From contig JANYFB010000098.1 in assembly GCA_025362955.1 (NCBI GenBank), positions 1 through 35,059 on the forward strand: DNA of 35,059 bases. Reading direction: 5' to 3'. This stretch comes from Akkermansiaceae bacterium. GTDB lineage: Bacteria; Verrucomicrobiota; Verrucomicrobiia; Verrucomicrobiales; Akkermansiaceae. Position numbers and translations under genes: made by a program. The notes beneath the pieces are model-generated. The model was not told where the DNA came from and made no database searches. It worked only from the letters and a program-made list of their open reading frames with translations. Positions within the stretch are counted from its first letter, which is position 1. Each line of letters opens with the position of its first letter. This document shows, one piece after another, positions 15,430-23,684 of this stretch.

Positions 15430-17622
15430 TCACAGCAAAGCGTGGAGTTCCTGCCAATCTCGAATGGTGAAATCCGGCGTGGAATCACCAGGACGGAGTG
15501 AGCATGAATGGCCTATAAATAGGACGGTGCGGAATCCGGCGCTTGCGGCGGGAAGAATGTCCTGAAGGGGATCGTTTCCAATGTACAGGGTTTCGGCGGG
15601 AGTGATGCCCCGGCCTGCGAGGCGGTCAGTTAGGATGGTGAAAAGTTCCGGCGAGGGCTTGGCGATGCGGTGCTGATAGGAAAGGAGGGTCAGCTCGGGG
15701 GCGAACAAATCCGCGATGGGACCGAGCGATGGCAGGGTGTTGCACTGAGCGTTTGATAGAAGGCCGAGCGAGATACCGGAGCGGGCGAGGCGCTGGATGA
15801 AATTTTCCGCGCCGGGCATCGGTTTGACAGGGTGCCATGCGCCCTCAAGAGCTTGAACAAGCGGGGTGATATCGTTGCCCGCCTCGATCTCGAGAATTTC
15901 CCGCCAGAGGGTGCGAAGGTCAATCTCCGGGAACGGCACGCCGGCGGCAGCATGATGGCGGAGGACTGCGGCGTGGAGTTCCGTGCTGGGAGAAACCGGC
16001 GGCGTGTGGCCGAACTGGCGGAGGATTTCCCGGAGAACGGGATCAATGAAGGGATCAGATGTCACCCCACCAGGCGAGGCAATGAGAAGGGTGCCGTAGA
16101 TGTCGAAGATCACAGCGCGAAACGCTCTCTTCGGAGCAGAATCCGATCGGAGGGAAGAGAGCAGGAAATGGAAATCCTCTGGCCGGAGGTGCGCAGCTAG
16201 AATGGCGGCGGGCGGGACGTGGCGGAGCGCTGAGATGGGAGCATTTAGTAATTGCCAATAAAGCGCGGTGATAGATTTCTGATAGGTTTCCGCTGAGTAA
16301 GGCGTGAGTTGATCGGGGGTAGCGGTAGGGTGGCGCTCGGGGAGGACCGTCGCCAGCCACTCAATTGCGGGTTGAGTGATATCGCCAGATTTCATCAGTG
16401 GAATCGCACGTTGGGACGGGTCCGCGAGGCGCTCGATGACGCCTTGCTGAAGTGGCTCCGGCAGATTCCCGAAATCGACGAGTCCGTTGTTTATCATGGC
16501 GGCGAGGGCCGCGCCGACCGGGTTGCCCGTGAGCGGTCGTCGATAAAGGCGATAGTCCCTTTGGAGGTCGAGGGTGAGGTGATCCCTCAGAATAGTGATG
16601 TCCACCCACTCGATGGGGATGAGGATGGCATCGTACAATCGCCCGGCCTGGATACCGTGCTGTGCGTGGTCCGCTGTGATGTGCGTGAGATTTCTGCCGA
16701 TGAGTGGCTTCCCTCGGGCGACGGCTTCGAGAAATGTTAGGCCGAATCCCTCGGAAACGGAGGTGGTGACGAAATGGGTGGCATGGCGGACCCAGGAATC
16801 GAAATCGGTCGCCGCACCGGGTTTCGGTGAGAAGTGATCCGCGACGCCGAAGCCGATTGCCAAGTGGTGTTTGTTAGCGAATCTTTGCCAGTTCTGATAG
16901 ATCGGAAGTGCTTCGCGATTTTCCGGCGCACGGCTGATGGCGACGCGGGTGCCAACGGGCGCTAGCATGGCGAGGAGAACGAGCTCGCCGATATTTTTCC
17001 GCCGGATGCCTCTCATTGGGGCGAAGAGAAGAGGCTCTACCGCAAAGTCGCCAAGGGGCGCGGAGGTAGAGTGGGGGATCGGGTTTGGGAGCAGGGTGGC
17101 GTTTTCGGGCGGGAGACCGGCGGCGATGAAGCAGTTGAGATCGCGGGAGTTGAGAAAGGCGTAGTGGATGCGGGAGGAAAATGGATAGAGCTTTTGGTAA
17201 TGTGCGATGAGAGGGTAGTTCGCAGGTCTGCCTTGTTCGGCGAGGTCGTGGATTTGGAGGATCAAGCGCTCGTTTTCCTCGGCGAGTTGGGAAATGACCT
17301 CGGGCATGAGGCAATTTTTTCCTAGGGAATGATTGTGGAAGTGCCAAATGTCCGGTGGTGCGCCGAGAGCGTCGATGGCGGCAAGACGGAGAGTTTTTGT
17401 TAGCTCTGTGGCGCTCTGGAGGCCAGGTGTGGTGAGGTAACCGAGGGCGGGGATGACGCGATGGGATAGGCCAGTAAAACGAGAGGCTTGTGGAAAGACG
17501 CACCAACCGCTCGATAGGATGACGTGGGGGACGCCGGAGACTGTTAGTGCGCAGGAAGCCCGCTCGATCACGCAGGTGACGCCGCCGGGATCGAGGTGGT
17601 AGTGGACGATGGCGACTCGCAT
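15430..17622 (-). CDS. fusion: GT-B glycosyltransferase (GT4-like) + HAD-superfamily hydrolase
   Basis: A 730-residue two-domain protein. Residues 1-380 look like a retaining GT-B glycosyltransferase: 'MRVAIVHYHLDPGGVTCVIE' with the glycine-rich start, 'DIWHFHNHSLGKN', 'LLFAPMRGIRRKN', and the EX7E donor motif 'SEGFGLTFLEAV' (E291, E299). Residues about 500-730 are a HAD domain: motif I 'VIFDIYGTLL' (D507, with Tyr 509 where phosphatases have Asp), motif II 'LGLLSNAQ' (S623), motif III Lys655 in 'IAKPSPELF', motif IV 'YIGNDPLQDIL' (D684, D688). The middle (390-495) is mostly helical and unrecognised. A glycosyltransferase joined to a HAD domain recalls sucrose-phosphate-synthase-like enzymes, but this HAD belongs to the IA/REG-2/dehalogenase type. 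Sugar acceptor unknown. It starts 11 bp after the GNAT gene. Confidence 0.85.
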   Translation of the reverse strand: MRVAIVHYHLDPGGVTCVIERASCALTVSGVPHVILSSGWCVFPQASRFTGLSHRVIPALGYLTTPGLQSATELTKTLRLAAIDALGAPPDIWHFHNHSLGKNCLMPEVISQLAEENERLILQIHDLAEQGRPANYPLIAHYQKLYPFSSRIHYAFLNSRDLNCFIAAGLPPENATLLPNPIPHSTSAPLGDFAVEPLLFAPMRGIRRKNIGELVLLAMLAPVGTRVAISRAPENREALPIYQNWQRFANKHHLAIGFGVADHFSPKPGAATDFDSWVRHATHFVTTSVSEGFGLTFLEAVARGKPLIGRNLTHITADHAQHGIQAGRLYDAILIPIEWVDITILRDHLTLDLQRDYRLYRRPLTGNPVGAALAAMINNGLVDFGNLPEPLQQGVIERLADPSQRAIPLMKSGDITQPAIEWLATVLPERHPTATPDQLTPYSAETYQKSITALYWQLLNAPISALRHVPPAAILAAHLRPEDFHFLLSSLRSDSAPKRAFRAVIFDIYGTLLIASPGGVTSDPFIDPVLREILRQFGHTPPVSPSTELHAAVLRHHAAAGVPFPEIDLRTLWREILEIEAGNDITPLVQALEGAWHPVKPMPGAENFIQRLARSGISLGLLSNAQCNTLPSLGPIADLFAPELTLLSYQHRIAKPSPELFTILTDRLAGRGITPAETLYIGNDPLQDILPAASAGFRTVLFIGHSCSLRPGDSTPDFTIRDWQELHALL

Positions 17623-17633
17623 GTTGGAATGGG

Positions 17634-18092
17634 TTAGGTGGTTTCCGTGCCTTTCCAATCGCAGATGGATTTGACGAAATGGAAGCCCCGGATTTCAAAG
17701 CCGAGGCGGTGATAGAGGCGGTGTGAAGGGTGGTTCGCGGTGTAGCTGTCGAGGACGACGAGCTTACAATCTCGGTCGCGGGCGAGGTTTTCAAGATGCT
17801 GGATTAGGAGACTACCGATGCCGGCGGAGCGTTGTGCCGGATCGACGACGAGATTGTCGATTTCAAGATAGCGTCCGCACCAGATTTTCGTAGCAATCCA
17901 CGCACCGGCGACGGCCACCAGCGTTTCGTCGGAAAAAGCACCGATGAGTTCGTAGTGTGAATGCTCCGTTAGGACGGTATGGAGTCGCTCGGCAATGACT
18001 TCCGCAGGGGTCTCGGGATTGAGGGTGACGAGCAGGCTTGCAGCGGCGGTTAGATCAGCGGCAACCAGGTGACGGATGCGAATTTCAGCCAT
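17634..18092 (-). CDS. GNAT-family N-acetyltransferase
   Basis: A 152-residue single-domain GNAT, standard length. The acetyl-CoA binding segment is 'LVVDPAQRSAGIGSLLIQHL' (Q/RxxGxG/A type), preceded by the beta strands 'ELIGAF' and 'LVAVAGAWI' and followed by 'CKLVVLDSYTANHPSHRLYHRLGFE', which splits into 'LVVLDSYTANH' and 'RLYHRLGF', the usual C-terminal strand and helix. Substrate cannot be predicted. It lies between the M16 peptidase (38 bp upstream) and the glycosyltransferase-HAD gene (11 bp downstream), all on one strand, so it may be cotranscribed with them. Confidence 0.92.
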   Translation of the reverse strand: MAEIRIRHLVAADLTAAASLLVTLNPETPAEVIAERLHTVLTEHSHYELIGAFSDETLVAVAGAWIATKIWCGRYLEIDNLVVDPAQRSAGIGSLLIQHLENLARDRDCKLVVLDSYTANHPSHRLYHRLGFEIRGFHFVKSICDWKGTETT

Positions 18093-18130
18093 GGGAGGGA
18101 AAGGTCCGCTTAACGTGATGCGGAGGAAAC

Positions 18131-21064
18131 TTACTCGGCAGGCTTGATGGACACCACGAGGGCGTTCTCCGCAGTGAGATATTTTTTTGCGAGTGCGTTG
18201 ATTTCCGCTAGAGTGATCGAGCGGTAGTCGGCATCCCGACTACGGGCAAGATCCAGACGGCCGGGGTCGCTTTGGGATTGGCTCATGACGGTGGCGAGCC
18301 AGTAACCGTTGTCGCGGAGTGATTTGGCGAGCTGACCGAGGGTGGGCTTGAGGGCGCGGTCAAGTTCGTCTGCGGTGGCACCTTCCTTGGCGAATTTATC
18401 GGCGAGGTCGCGCATGGTCTTGAGTAGCAGCTCAAGATCCTCGGGTTTTCCGACGCTCTGGCCCATGATGTAGCCGACTCCTTCAAGTGCATCGGAACCA
18501 GCAGCACCGGCATCCGGGCTGTAAGAGGCACCGAGTTTTTCCCGGACTTCCTGGCGGATGCGGTCGCTGTAGATTTCCGCTACAATATTGAGGCGGCGGA
18601 ACTCTTTGAGATTTCCCCGGATACCGACGGTTTGCCAAAGCGTGCTGGCTATACCCTGCGGAATTTTTGACTCGTAAGTGAAAGTCTTGGCGGCGGGAGC
18701 ACTGGGAAATTGAATCTTGCGAGCTTCCGTTAAAGCCGGTGGGGACGAGGCACGAGTGGAAATGGCTCCAAAGGTGGCAAGGAGTGCGGGCTGGATTTTT
18801 TCGATTTCAAAATCTCCCACGATGGTGAGTTCAAGGTAGCCTTTGGTGAGTTCGGGGGTGAGCCACTTTTTAGCATCGTTGATCGTGTAAGCGGAAAGTT
18901 TCTCCACGGGAGCAATGGTAAAGCGCGAGTCTCCACCATAGAGCCAGGCTTCCATATCTTTCTGAGGTCCGGCGGCGGTGTGCTTGAGTTGCTGATAGAG
19001 CATGGGGATTGCCTTTTGAAACTGCCACAGCGCTTCCTCACGGTAGCCGGGATCAGTTAGGGAGGCGCACATGAGCTGGACCTGAGTCGTGAAATCCGCC
19101 GGGGTGGTGGTTCCTCCGAGGGTGAACGCGTCTTCGCCAATTGCCAAAGAGCAGCCGACATTTTTCCCTGCTAGAATCTGTTGGAGATCATCGTTCGAGT
19201 GCTTACCGAGGCCGCCGCCTTCGAAAACCGCAGTGGCGAAGGCATCCAGCATCGGCATGTTCTTGGGCTGGATGAGCTTGCCGGAGCCGATCCTGGCGAG
19301 CAGGCGGATTTTTCCCTTTTCAAAATCGGTCGGCTTGAGATTCACGCGCACTTGGTTCGATAGGACGAGCTGGGTGATGCCAAGATCCTTGATCTCCTTG
19401 TGAGAAGCCACGCTCCCGGGCTTGCCAAAATTCGTGTAACCAAAGGTCTGGAGCGCATGGGCGGAGGGTGCGGCCACTGCCTTTCCATGGGATTCATCGA
19501 AAAGCGCCGCAAGATCTTTTTCGGCATTGTTAGGCTTTTCCTTTGTCGTTAGAACCAGATGGAATCCTGGTGCTTCCCAGAATTTCCTCAGTGCTTGGTG
19601 GCACGCTTGGATGTCGATGGAATCAAGGGCATGCTTCGCGAGGGCAAGATCGGTTAGAGGGTCGGAAAAAACGTCGTTGTCATTCACAGTGTCGGCGAGG
19701 CCAGTAGCGATGGCCTCGGACTTGCGGGTGGCTTTTTGTTTTACCTCCTGTTCATAGGCATTGAGCACGTTGGATTTCGCTTCAGCGAGTTCCGCATCGG
19801 TAAAACCGTGGTCGATGGCGCGGCGGAATTCCTGCTCCAAAATCGGCACTGCCTCCTGCCAGCGGTCGTCGGCAGCGGTGACATCAATGGAGCCGATTTC
19901 GACATAATTGAAGAGGTTGCTGTTGGAAATGGTGCCGGATGCGATGGCGGATCCTTCCATTTTAGAAAGCCGCTCAAACCGTCTGCCAATGATCGAGTGG
20001 GCAATTTCGAGGGTCATGTGTTGGGCCCTGTTAGCGGCGGTGTCTGGCTTTTCGACGTAAGGCCGAATGAGCATGAGCGAGACATCGGTGGAAGTTATTT
20101 CCTTGTCGGCAAAAACGGCGGTTTCGACGCCCTCGGGCTGCTTGATCGGTCCGAGAACCGGGTTTTTTCCCGGTTGGGTGGGATTAGACATCGAGCTGAA
20201 GGTTGTCTCGATTTTTTCCTTCATCTCCTTGGCGTCGATGTCTCCGACTACGATGAAAGTCATCCGGTTCGGGACATAGAAGCGGGAGTAGAGATCTACG
20301 AAACGTTCGCGCGGGGCGGATTTGATCACATCTTCAATCCCGATGGGAAAGCGCTTGGTGACAAGGGAACCCGGAAGAAGTTTTGCGAATTGCTGCTCCA
20401 TAATGCGGGTTTCAACGCTGTCACGGCTGACTTTTTCTGATAGAATCACGCCGCGTTCCTTGTCGATTTCCTCGCCTGTAAGCAGTGCGCCATCGGCGAA
20501 ATCCCGCATCACGGTGAAGCCGAGTTTTTGGGTGTCCGGCGAGAGATCCGGTAGGTCTAACATGTAGGCGGTTTCGTCGAATGAGGTGTGGGCATTGATG
20601 TGTGCACCAAACGAGATTCCAAGCCGCTGCATTTTCGGGACGAGATCCTCGGCGGAATAATCTTTGGAACCATTGAATACCATGTGCTCAAGGAAATGCG
20701 CGAGGCCCTGCTGATCGTCCGCTTCCATCAGAGAGCCAGCGGCGATGTGGAGACGAAGGGAGACCCGCTTGGGCGGCTCGGCATTTGGATAGATGATGTA
20801 GCGGAAGCCATTTTCCAAGGTTCCAAAGGTGGCACCCTTGTCAGGAGCAATGTCGGAAGAAGCCTGAGGCCACGGGCGGGGCATGGTCTTCGCGGCTGTG
20901 GTGTTGACCGGAGGGGTGATCGCGTCGGACTCTCCGGGATCTGCCGCAGCCGCCTCGACTGGCGGCAGCGGGCCGGTAAGGGGCGGTTGATGGGAGCGCA
21001 CCGAAAGGAACACAGCTAGGACGGCGAGGATGAGGACGAGAATAAACGGCGTGGCCTTCTGCAT
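18131..21064 (-). CDS. M16-family (pitrilysin/insulinase-like) zinc metallopeptidase, membrane anchored
   Basis: A 977-residue protein with an N-terminal signal-anchor helix (ATPFILVLILAVLAVFL) and a proline/alanine-rich linker, then two M16 halves. The active half carries the inverted zinc motif HxxEH as 'GLAHFLEHMVFNG' (H123, E126, H127) and the distal ligand E203 in 'EIDKERGVILSEK', spacing 76, as expected. The second half ('KSEAIATGLADT', 'IGSGKLIQPKNMPMLDAF', 'GLGKHSNDDLQQILAG') lacks the zinc motif and forms the other side of the chamber. Length fits the 100-kDa single-chain PqqL/pitrilysin-like group. It probably degrades peptides in the periplasm. ATG 21064 (MQKATPF) is chosen over 21100 because it directly begins the signal anchor. 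Confidence 0.94.
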   Translation of the reverse strand: MQKATPFILVLILAVLAVFLSVRSHQPPLTGPLPPVEAAAADPGESDAITPPVNTTAAKTMPRPWPQASSDIAPDKGATFGTLENGFRYIIYPNAEPPKRVSLRLHIAAGSLMEADDQQGLAHFLEHMVFNGSKDYSAEDLVPKMQRLGISFGAHINAHTSFDETAYMLDLPDLSPDTQKLGFTVMRDFADGALLTGEEIDKERGVILSEKVSRDSVETRIMEQQFAKLLPGSLVTKRFPIGIEDVIKSAPRERFVDLYSRFYVPNRMTFIVVGDIDAKEMKEKIETTFSSMSNPTQPGKNPVLGPIKQPEGVETAVFADKEITSTDVSLMLIRPYVEKPDTAANRAQHMTLEIAHSIIGRRFERLSKMEGSAIASGTISNSNLFNYVEIGSIDVTAADDRWQEAVPILEQEFRRAIDHGFTDAELAEAKSNVLNAYEQEVKQKATRKSEAIATGLADTVNDNDVFSDPLTDLALAKHALDSIDIQACHQALRKFWEAPGFHLVLTTKEKPNNAEKDLAALFDESHGKAVAAPSAHALQTFGYTNFGKPGSVASHKEIKDLGITQLVLSNQVRVNLKPTDFEKGKIRLLARIGSGKLIQPKNMPMLDAFATAVFEGGGLGKHSNDDLQQILAGKNVGCSLAIGEDAFTLGGTTTPADFTTQVQLMCASLTDPGYREEALWQFQKAIPMLYQQLKHTAAGPQKDMEAWLYGGDSRFTIAPVEKLSAYTINDAKKWLTPELTKGYLELTIVGDFEIEKIQPALLATFGAISTRASSPPALTEARKIQFPSAPAAKTFTYESKIPQGIASTLWQTVGIRGNLKEFRRLNIVAEIYSDRIRQEVREKLGASYSPDAGAAGSDALEGVGYIMGQSVGKPEDLELLLKTMRDLADKFAKEGATADELDRALKPTLGQLAKSLRDNGYWLATVMSQSQSDPGRLDLARSRDADYRSITLAEINALAKKYLTAENALVVSIKPAE

Positions 21065-21088
21065 GGGGCCAGCGTGGTTGAGTAATAA

Positions 21089-21113
21089 CCGGTTTGGCAA
21101 CGCCGAAAACCGG
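21089..21113. promoter_or_regulatory. inverted repeat upstream of the M16 peptidase gene
   Basis: Arms CCGGTTT (21089-21095) and AAACCGG (21107-21113) flank an inner GGC-AAC-GCC, so a 10-bp stem with a two-base bulge could form. It lies 25-50 bp before the M16 start and 100 bp before the tRNA. No T-run follows on either strand, so it is not a typical terminator; a protein site or 5'-leader hairpin is possible. Confidence 0.3.
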
Positions 21114-21215
21114 CGGATTGCAGCGCTCGGATTTCATTCTCCGGAAACTTTCGGAAAACGGGATTGCAATCTACTTGCCGACATGATGTTTTCCCGCCCG
21201 ACCAATCAATGATGT

Positions 21216-21302
21216 GCGCGCGTGGCGGAATTGGTAGACGCGCTAGATTCAGGTTCTAGTGGGGGCAACCCTGTTCAGGTTCGAGTCCTGTCGCGCGCAC
21301 CA
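21216..21302 (+). tRNA. tRNA-Leu, anticodon CAG
   Basis: An 87-base class II tRNA with the CCA end encoded. The acceptor arms GCGCGCG (21216-21222) and CGCGCGC pair fully, followed by A and CCA. The D arm is GCG...CGC with GGTAGA in the loop. The anticodon stem CTAGA/TCTAG encloses the loop TTCAGGT, giving anticodon CAG. The 15-base variable arm TGGGGGCAACCCTGT is the long type of tRNA-Leu, and the T loop is TTCGAGT. The T stem TCAGG/CCTGT has a T-T mismatch at its first pair. It reads opposite to the genes on both sides. Confidence 0.97.
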
Positions 21303-21406
21303 TTTTCCCGACGCTGGGAGCGGCCTGAAGATCGGCCAATAGCAGTGAATTTTCACAATAACATCTGCCGCCGTTTTTCAGTTAGATCAAAAGAACTTGC
21401 CGAGAA

Positions 21407-21426
21407 AATCTTGAAGAACACTTCAA
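21407..21426 (-). terminator. weak candidate terminator after the GH43 gene
   Basis: Perfect arms TTGAAG (21411-21416) and CTTCAA (21421-21426) with an AACA loop lie 29 bp past the GH43 stop. On the minus strand the hairpin is followed by GATTTTC. The stem is short and AT-rich, so it may be only a weak terminator of the glycan-degradation operon. Confidence 0.3.
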
Positions 21427-21454
21427 CTTCCCTGCGTTTGCGAGTGAAGTAAGT

Positions 21455-22453
21455 TCATTTTTTAATAGCGGGTTTGCCCAAGGCTGTTGCGAGTCCATCA
21501 TATTCCGCTACGTTAAGTGGCAAGATTGATCCGTGGCGGAAAAGGAAAGGAAAACTAAAGTTCGGGCCATCCTTAAATTGCCCTGACGCCAGATCCTCGG
21601 TCACGTATGGCTGATAGCCTTTTCCTTGACTGTAAAGGTCCAGAACGAGGCACCAGATCGCGGGCTTACCGTCAGCGGCCGGTTTGAGCTGATAACACTC
21701 GGGACCTTCATACCCCTGCAACTTTGAAAGAGAAAACTGAGGTTTGTCGTGCCAAGGACCCATCAATTGGTCGCTGACCTCCATGGTGATCGCCTTGAAT
21801 TGCTCGTCCTTCGAGAAGCGGTAGTATTTGTTACCTTCGCGAACAATATCCGTGTCGATGACATGACCCGGTTTCTCAATATAAATGAACGGTACGCCGA
21901 AGGTCCGAAAATCCTTCGTTCTGGCGGCCCAGATGCGCTGTTTTGCGAACTTATCACTCCGATTGGTTGAAGCCCAATAAACCAAATAATCTTGAGTGGC
22001 TTCGTCATACACAGCCTCGGGAGCCCAAGTGCAACCTGCATCCGCAGCGGCCACGCGCACGAGCCTCGGCGGTGACCAATGCACCAAGTCCGTCGATTCC
22101 CATATCACGATGGATTTGCTTCCCGCCGTCTGTGCCTTTTTCCAGTCGTGGGTTAAATTAATCGAGAGATCCGTCGCCAGAATATAGAATGTTTTACCAT
22201 CGTGGGAGCGCAAAAGATACGGATCGCGGACGCCTTTGTCGCCAAGCTTGCTAACCAAAACCGGATCTCCGCCGTTCAACGCATCCCACTGGCGACCGTC
22301 CTTACTCAACGCGAAATAGATCTGCTCCGTCAGGGGAGATTTTTCACCCTTAAATGTCACAAAAAGATAGCCGCCGTCAGCTGCGAATGCAGAGACATGA
22401 GCGATGAGTGTTAACAAAATCGGTAAAAAATTTTTCAGGAAATATGGGGTCAT
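21455..22453 (-). CDS. exported glycoside hydrolase family 43 protein
   Basis: A 332-residue protein with a signal peptide (about 1-24, cleavage near SAFAAD). The five-bladed propeller motifs of a GH43 subgroup are visible: 'GGYLFVTFKGE' at the start, 'IYFALSKDGRQWDALNGG', 'GVRDPYLLRSHDGK' (D77), 'IVIWESTDLVHWSPPRLV', 'CTWAPEAVYDEATQDYLVYW', 'VIDTDIVREGNKYY' and 'GYEGPECYQL' (E249, the likely general acid). Members act on arabinosyl or xylosyl groups; with PL10 and CE12 genes beside it, arabinan or pectin side-chain trimming is the best guess. It is the last gene of the cluster and stands 136 bp from PL10, so it could have its own promoter. Confidence 0.9.
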   Translation of the reverse strand: MTPYFLKNFLPILLTLIAHVSAFAADGGYLFVTFKGEKSPLTEQIYFALSKDGRQWDALNGGDPVLVSKLGDKGVRDPYLLRSHDGKTFYILATDLSINLTHDWKKAQTAGSKSIVIWESTDLVHWSPPRLVRVAAADAGCTWAPEAVYDEATQDYLVYWASTNRSDKFAKQRIWAARTKDFRTFGVPFIYIEKPGHVIDTDIVREGNKYYRFSKDEQFKAITMEVSDQLMGPWHDKPQFSLSKLQGYEGPECYQLKPAADGKPAIWCLVLDLYSQGKGYQPYVTEDLASGQFKDGPNFSFPFLFRHGSILPLNVAEYDGLATALGKPAIKK

Positions 22454-22589
22454 GGTCGTATGCTTGTTGGAACTGTCATTATTTTACTACGATCGTCGTT
22501 ATCCGGCAGGACATTGCCAATGTGCGTGAAAAATGCACGCGTCGATTTCCGTGGATGTGGGTTCTTCATTTCACACAATAATCCTCCGC

Positions 22590-23666
22590 TCACTTGGAGC
22601 GCTCGCCGCGAATGGATTCTTGCCATCGTGGATACTCTTGGTTCAAGAGCGGCTGTGGCCAGTTGTACAACCAACGGTATCCGTTCCGGCGTTCGTAGCC
22701 GATTTCGGCCAGTTCATGCTTTGCGACTCCATCGCGATCAGAGAAAATCGGCAAGTTGGTACCAATTTCGTAAAATCGGGCCCACAGTAGGGGAGCGGCG
22801 GGATCGGCGACCACTTGCCGGTCATTGCCTTTCGGGAACTTGGGATCGGAAATCTCGTCCACGCGGATTCCTTTAAGAGCCGCAACACGGAACCACGCAA
22901 CCGCCGATTCAACAGCAGTGATCACATCCTGGCCGGGATGTTCAACGCTCATCAATAGCCGGGTAATGCCGACCGACTCGGCCCCACTCAGCGAGACAAG
23001 CTCGAAGGCCCGGGCCGGACGGGGACTATAGTCGATCTCGTCATGCTGGGCGCACCATGCGGTCAATTTACCATTTACTCGGATCTGACACTTCAAGATG
23101 CAATCCAGGCCGCGCGTGAAGGCGGCGCGGGCCGCCTCTCTCCGTACGGTGTCCAAAAATACATAACTATTTGAAGTGTATAATTCCCGAAGGAAAATCA
23201 TTACGCGGACCATTGCATCATCATTGAAAGTGATATGCCGGTGGTATTGTTTGTCAGGCGGATAAAATTGTGGCCACCCCCCAGTGGGATACTGAGCCTT
23301 GAGTATATAATCCACTCCCATTTCGAACGCATGCTGGTATTGCTTGTCGTGGGTCGAATTGAAAATACGGGCTAGGAATCTCAACTCGTCCGTGGTCGCG
23401 TGGTTATCAAACGTAGGTTTGAGTTCTGAGCGATTGCCTTGGAAGGGTTTTGAAGTGGTATCGGTATTTTTCGGCCAACCGCCTAGTTCGGATTGGTAAG
23501 AAAGAATGTTGGAGGCTGTTTTTACGGCTTCAGGGCTGGCGAACCATGGCTCTGGATTTGCCAGAAATTTTCCGGTAACATCCCCAGCTTGCAACGGCCC
23601 AGATAGCAGGAGGACGAGCGCAATTCGCGATGTGAATTTCCTGACCGATGGAGCATTCGAAGTCAT
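22590..23666 (-). CDS. exported pectate lyase, family PL10
   Basis: A 358-residue protein with a signal peptide (ending near PLQAGD). All PL10 landmarks are visible in order: 'LGGWPKNTD', 'TFDNHATTDELRFLARIF', 'YPTGGWPQFYP', 'HITFNDDAMVRVMIFL', 'CILKCQIRVNGKLTAWCAQH' and the catalytic-region block 'DEIDYSPRPARAFELVSLSG' with the conserved arginine, ending 'GYRWLYNWPQPLL'. The family beta-eliminates polygalacturonate with calcium, giving unsaturated oligogalacturonides. The length is a single catalytic domain with no carbohydrate-binding module. This gene is the strongest indicator that the cluster targets pectin. It starts 18 bp after the CE12 gene, within one operon. Confidence 0.94.
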   Translation of the reverse strand: MTSNAPSVRKFTSRIALVLLLSGPLQAGDVTGKFLANPEPWFASPEAVKTASNILSYQSELGGWPKNTDTTSKPFQGNRSELKPTFDNHATTDELRFLARIFNSTHDKQYQHAFEMGVDYILKAQYPTGGWPQFYPPDKQYHRHITFNDDAMVRVMIFLRELYTSNSYVFLDTVRREAARAAFTRGLDCILKCQIRVNGKLTAWCAQHDEIDYSPRPARAFELVSLSGAESVGITRLLMSVEHPGQDVITAVESAVAWFRVAALKGIRVDEISDPKFPKGNDRQVVADPAAPLLWARFYEIGTNLPIFSDRDGVAKHELAEIGYERRNGYRWLYNWPQPLLNQEYPRWQESIRGERSK

Positions 23667-23684
23667 GAAAATGGTGTGATCCGG

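Noticed and set aside
16874-17794. Open frame of 306 codons on the minus strand
   Set aside because: It overlaps the glycosyltransferase and GNAT genes in another frame and is extremely rich in Arg/Pro/Ser/His, typical of a GC-rich shadow.
19736-20440. Plus-strand frame of 234 codons
   Set aside because: Antisense to the M16 peptidase, with composition of a reverse-strand shadow.
21222-21452. Small frame beginning MAELVDALDSGSS
   Set aside because: This is the well-known translation of a tRNA-Leu gene, not a protein.
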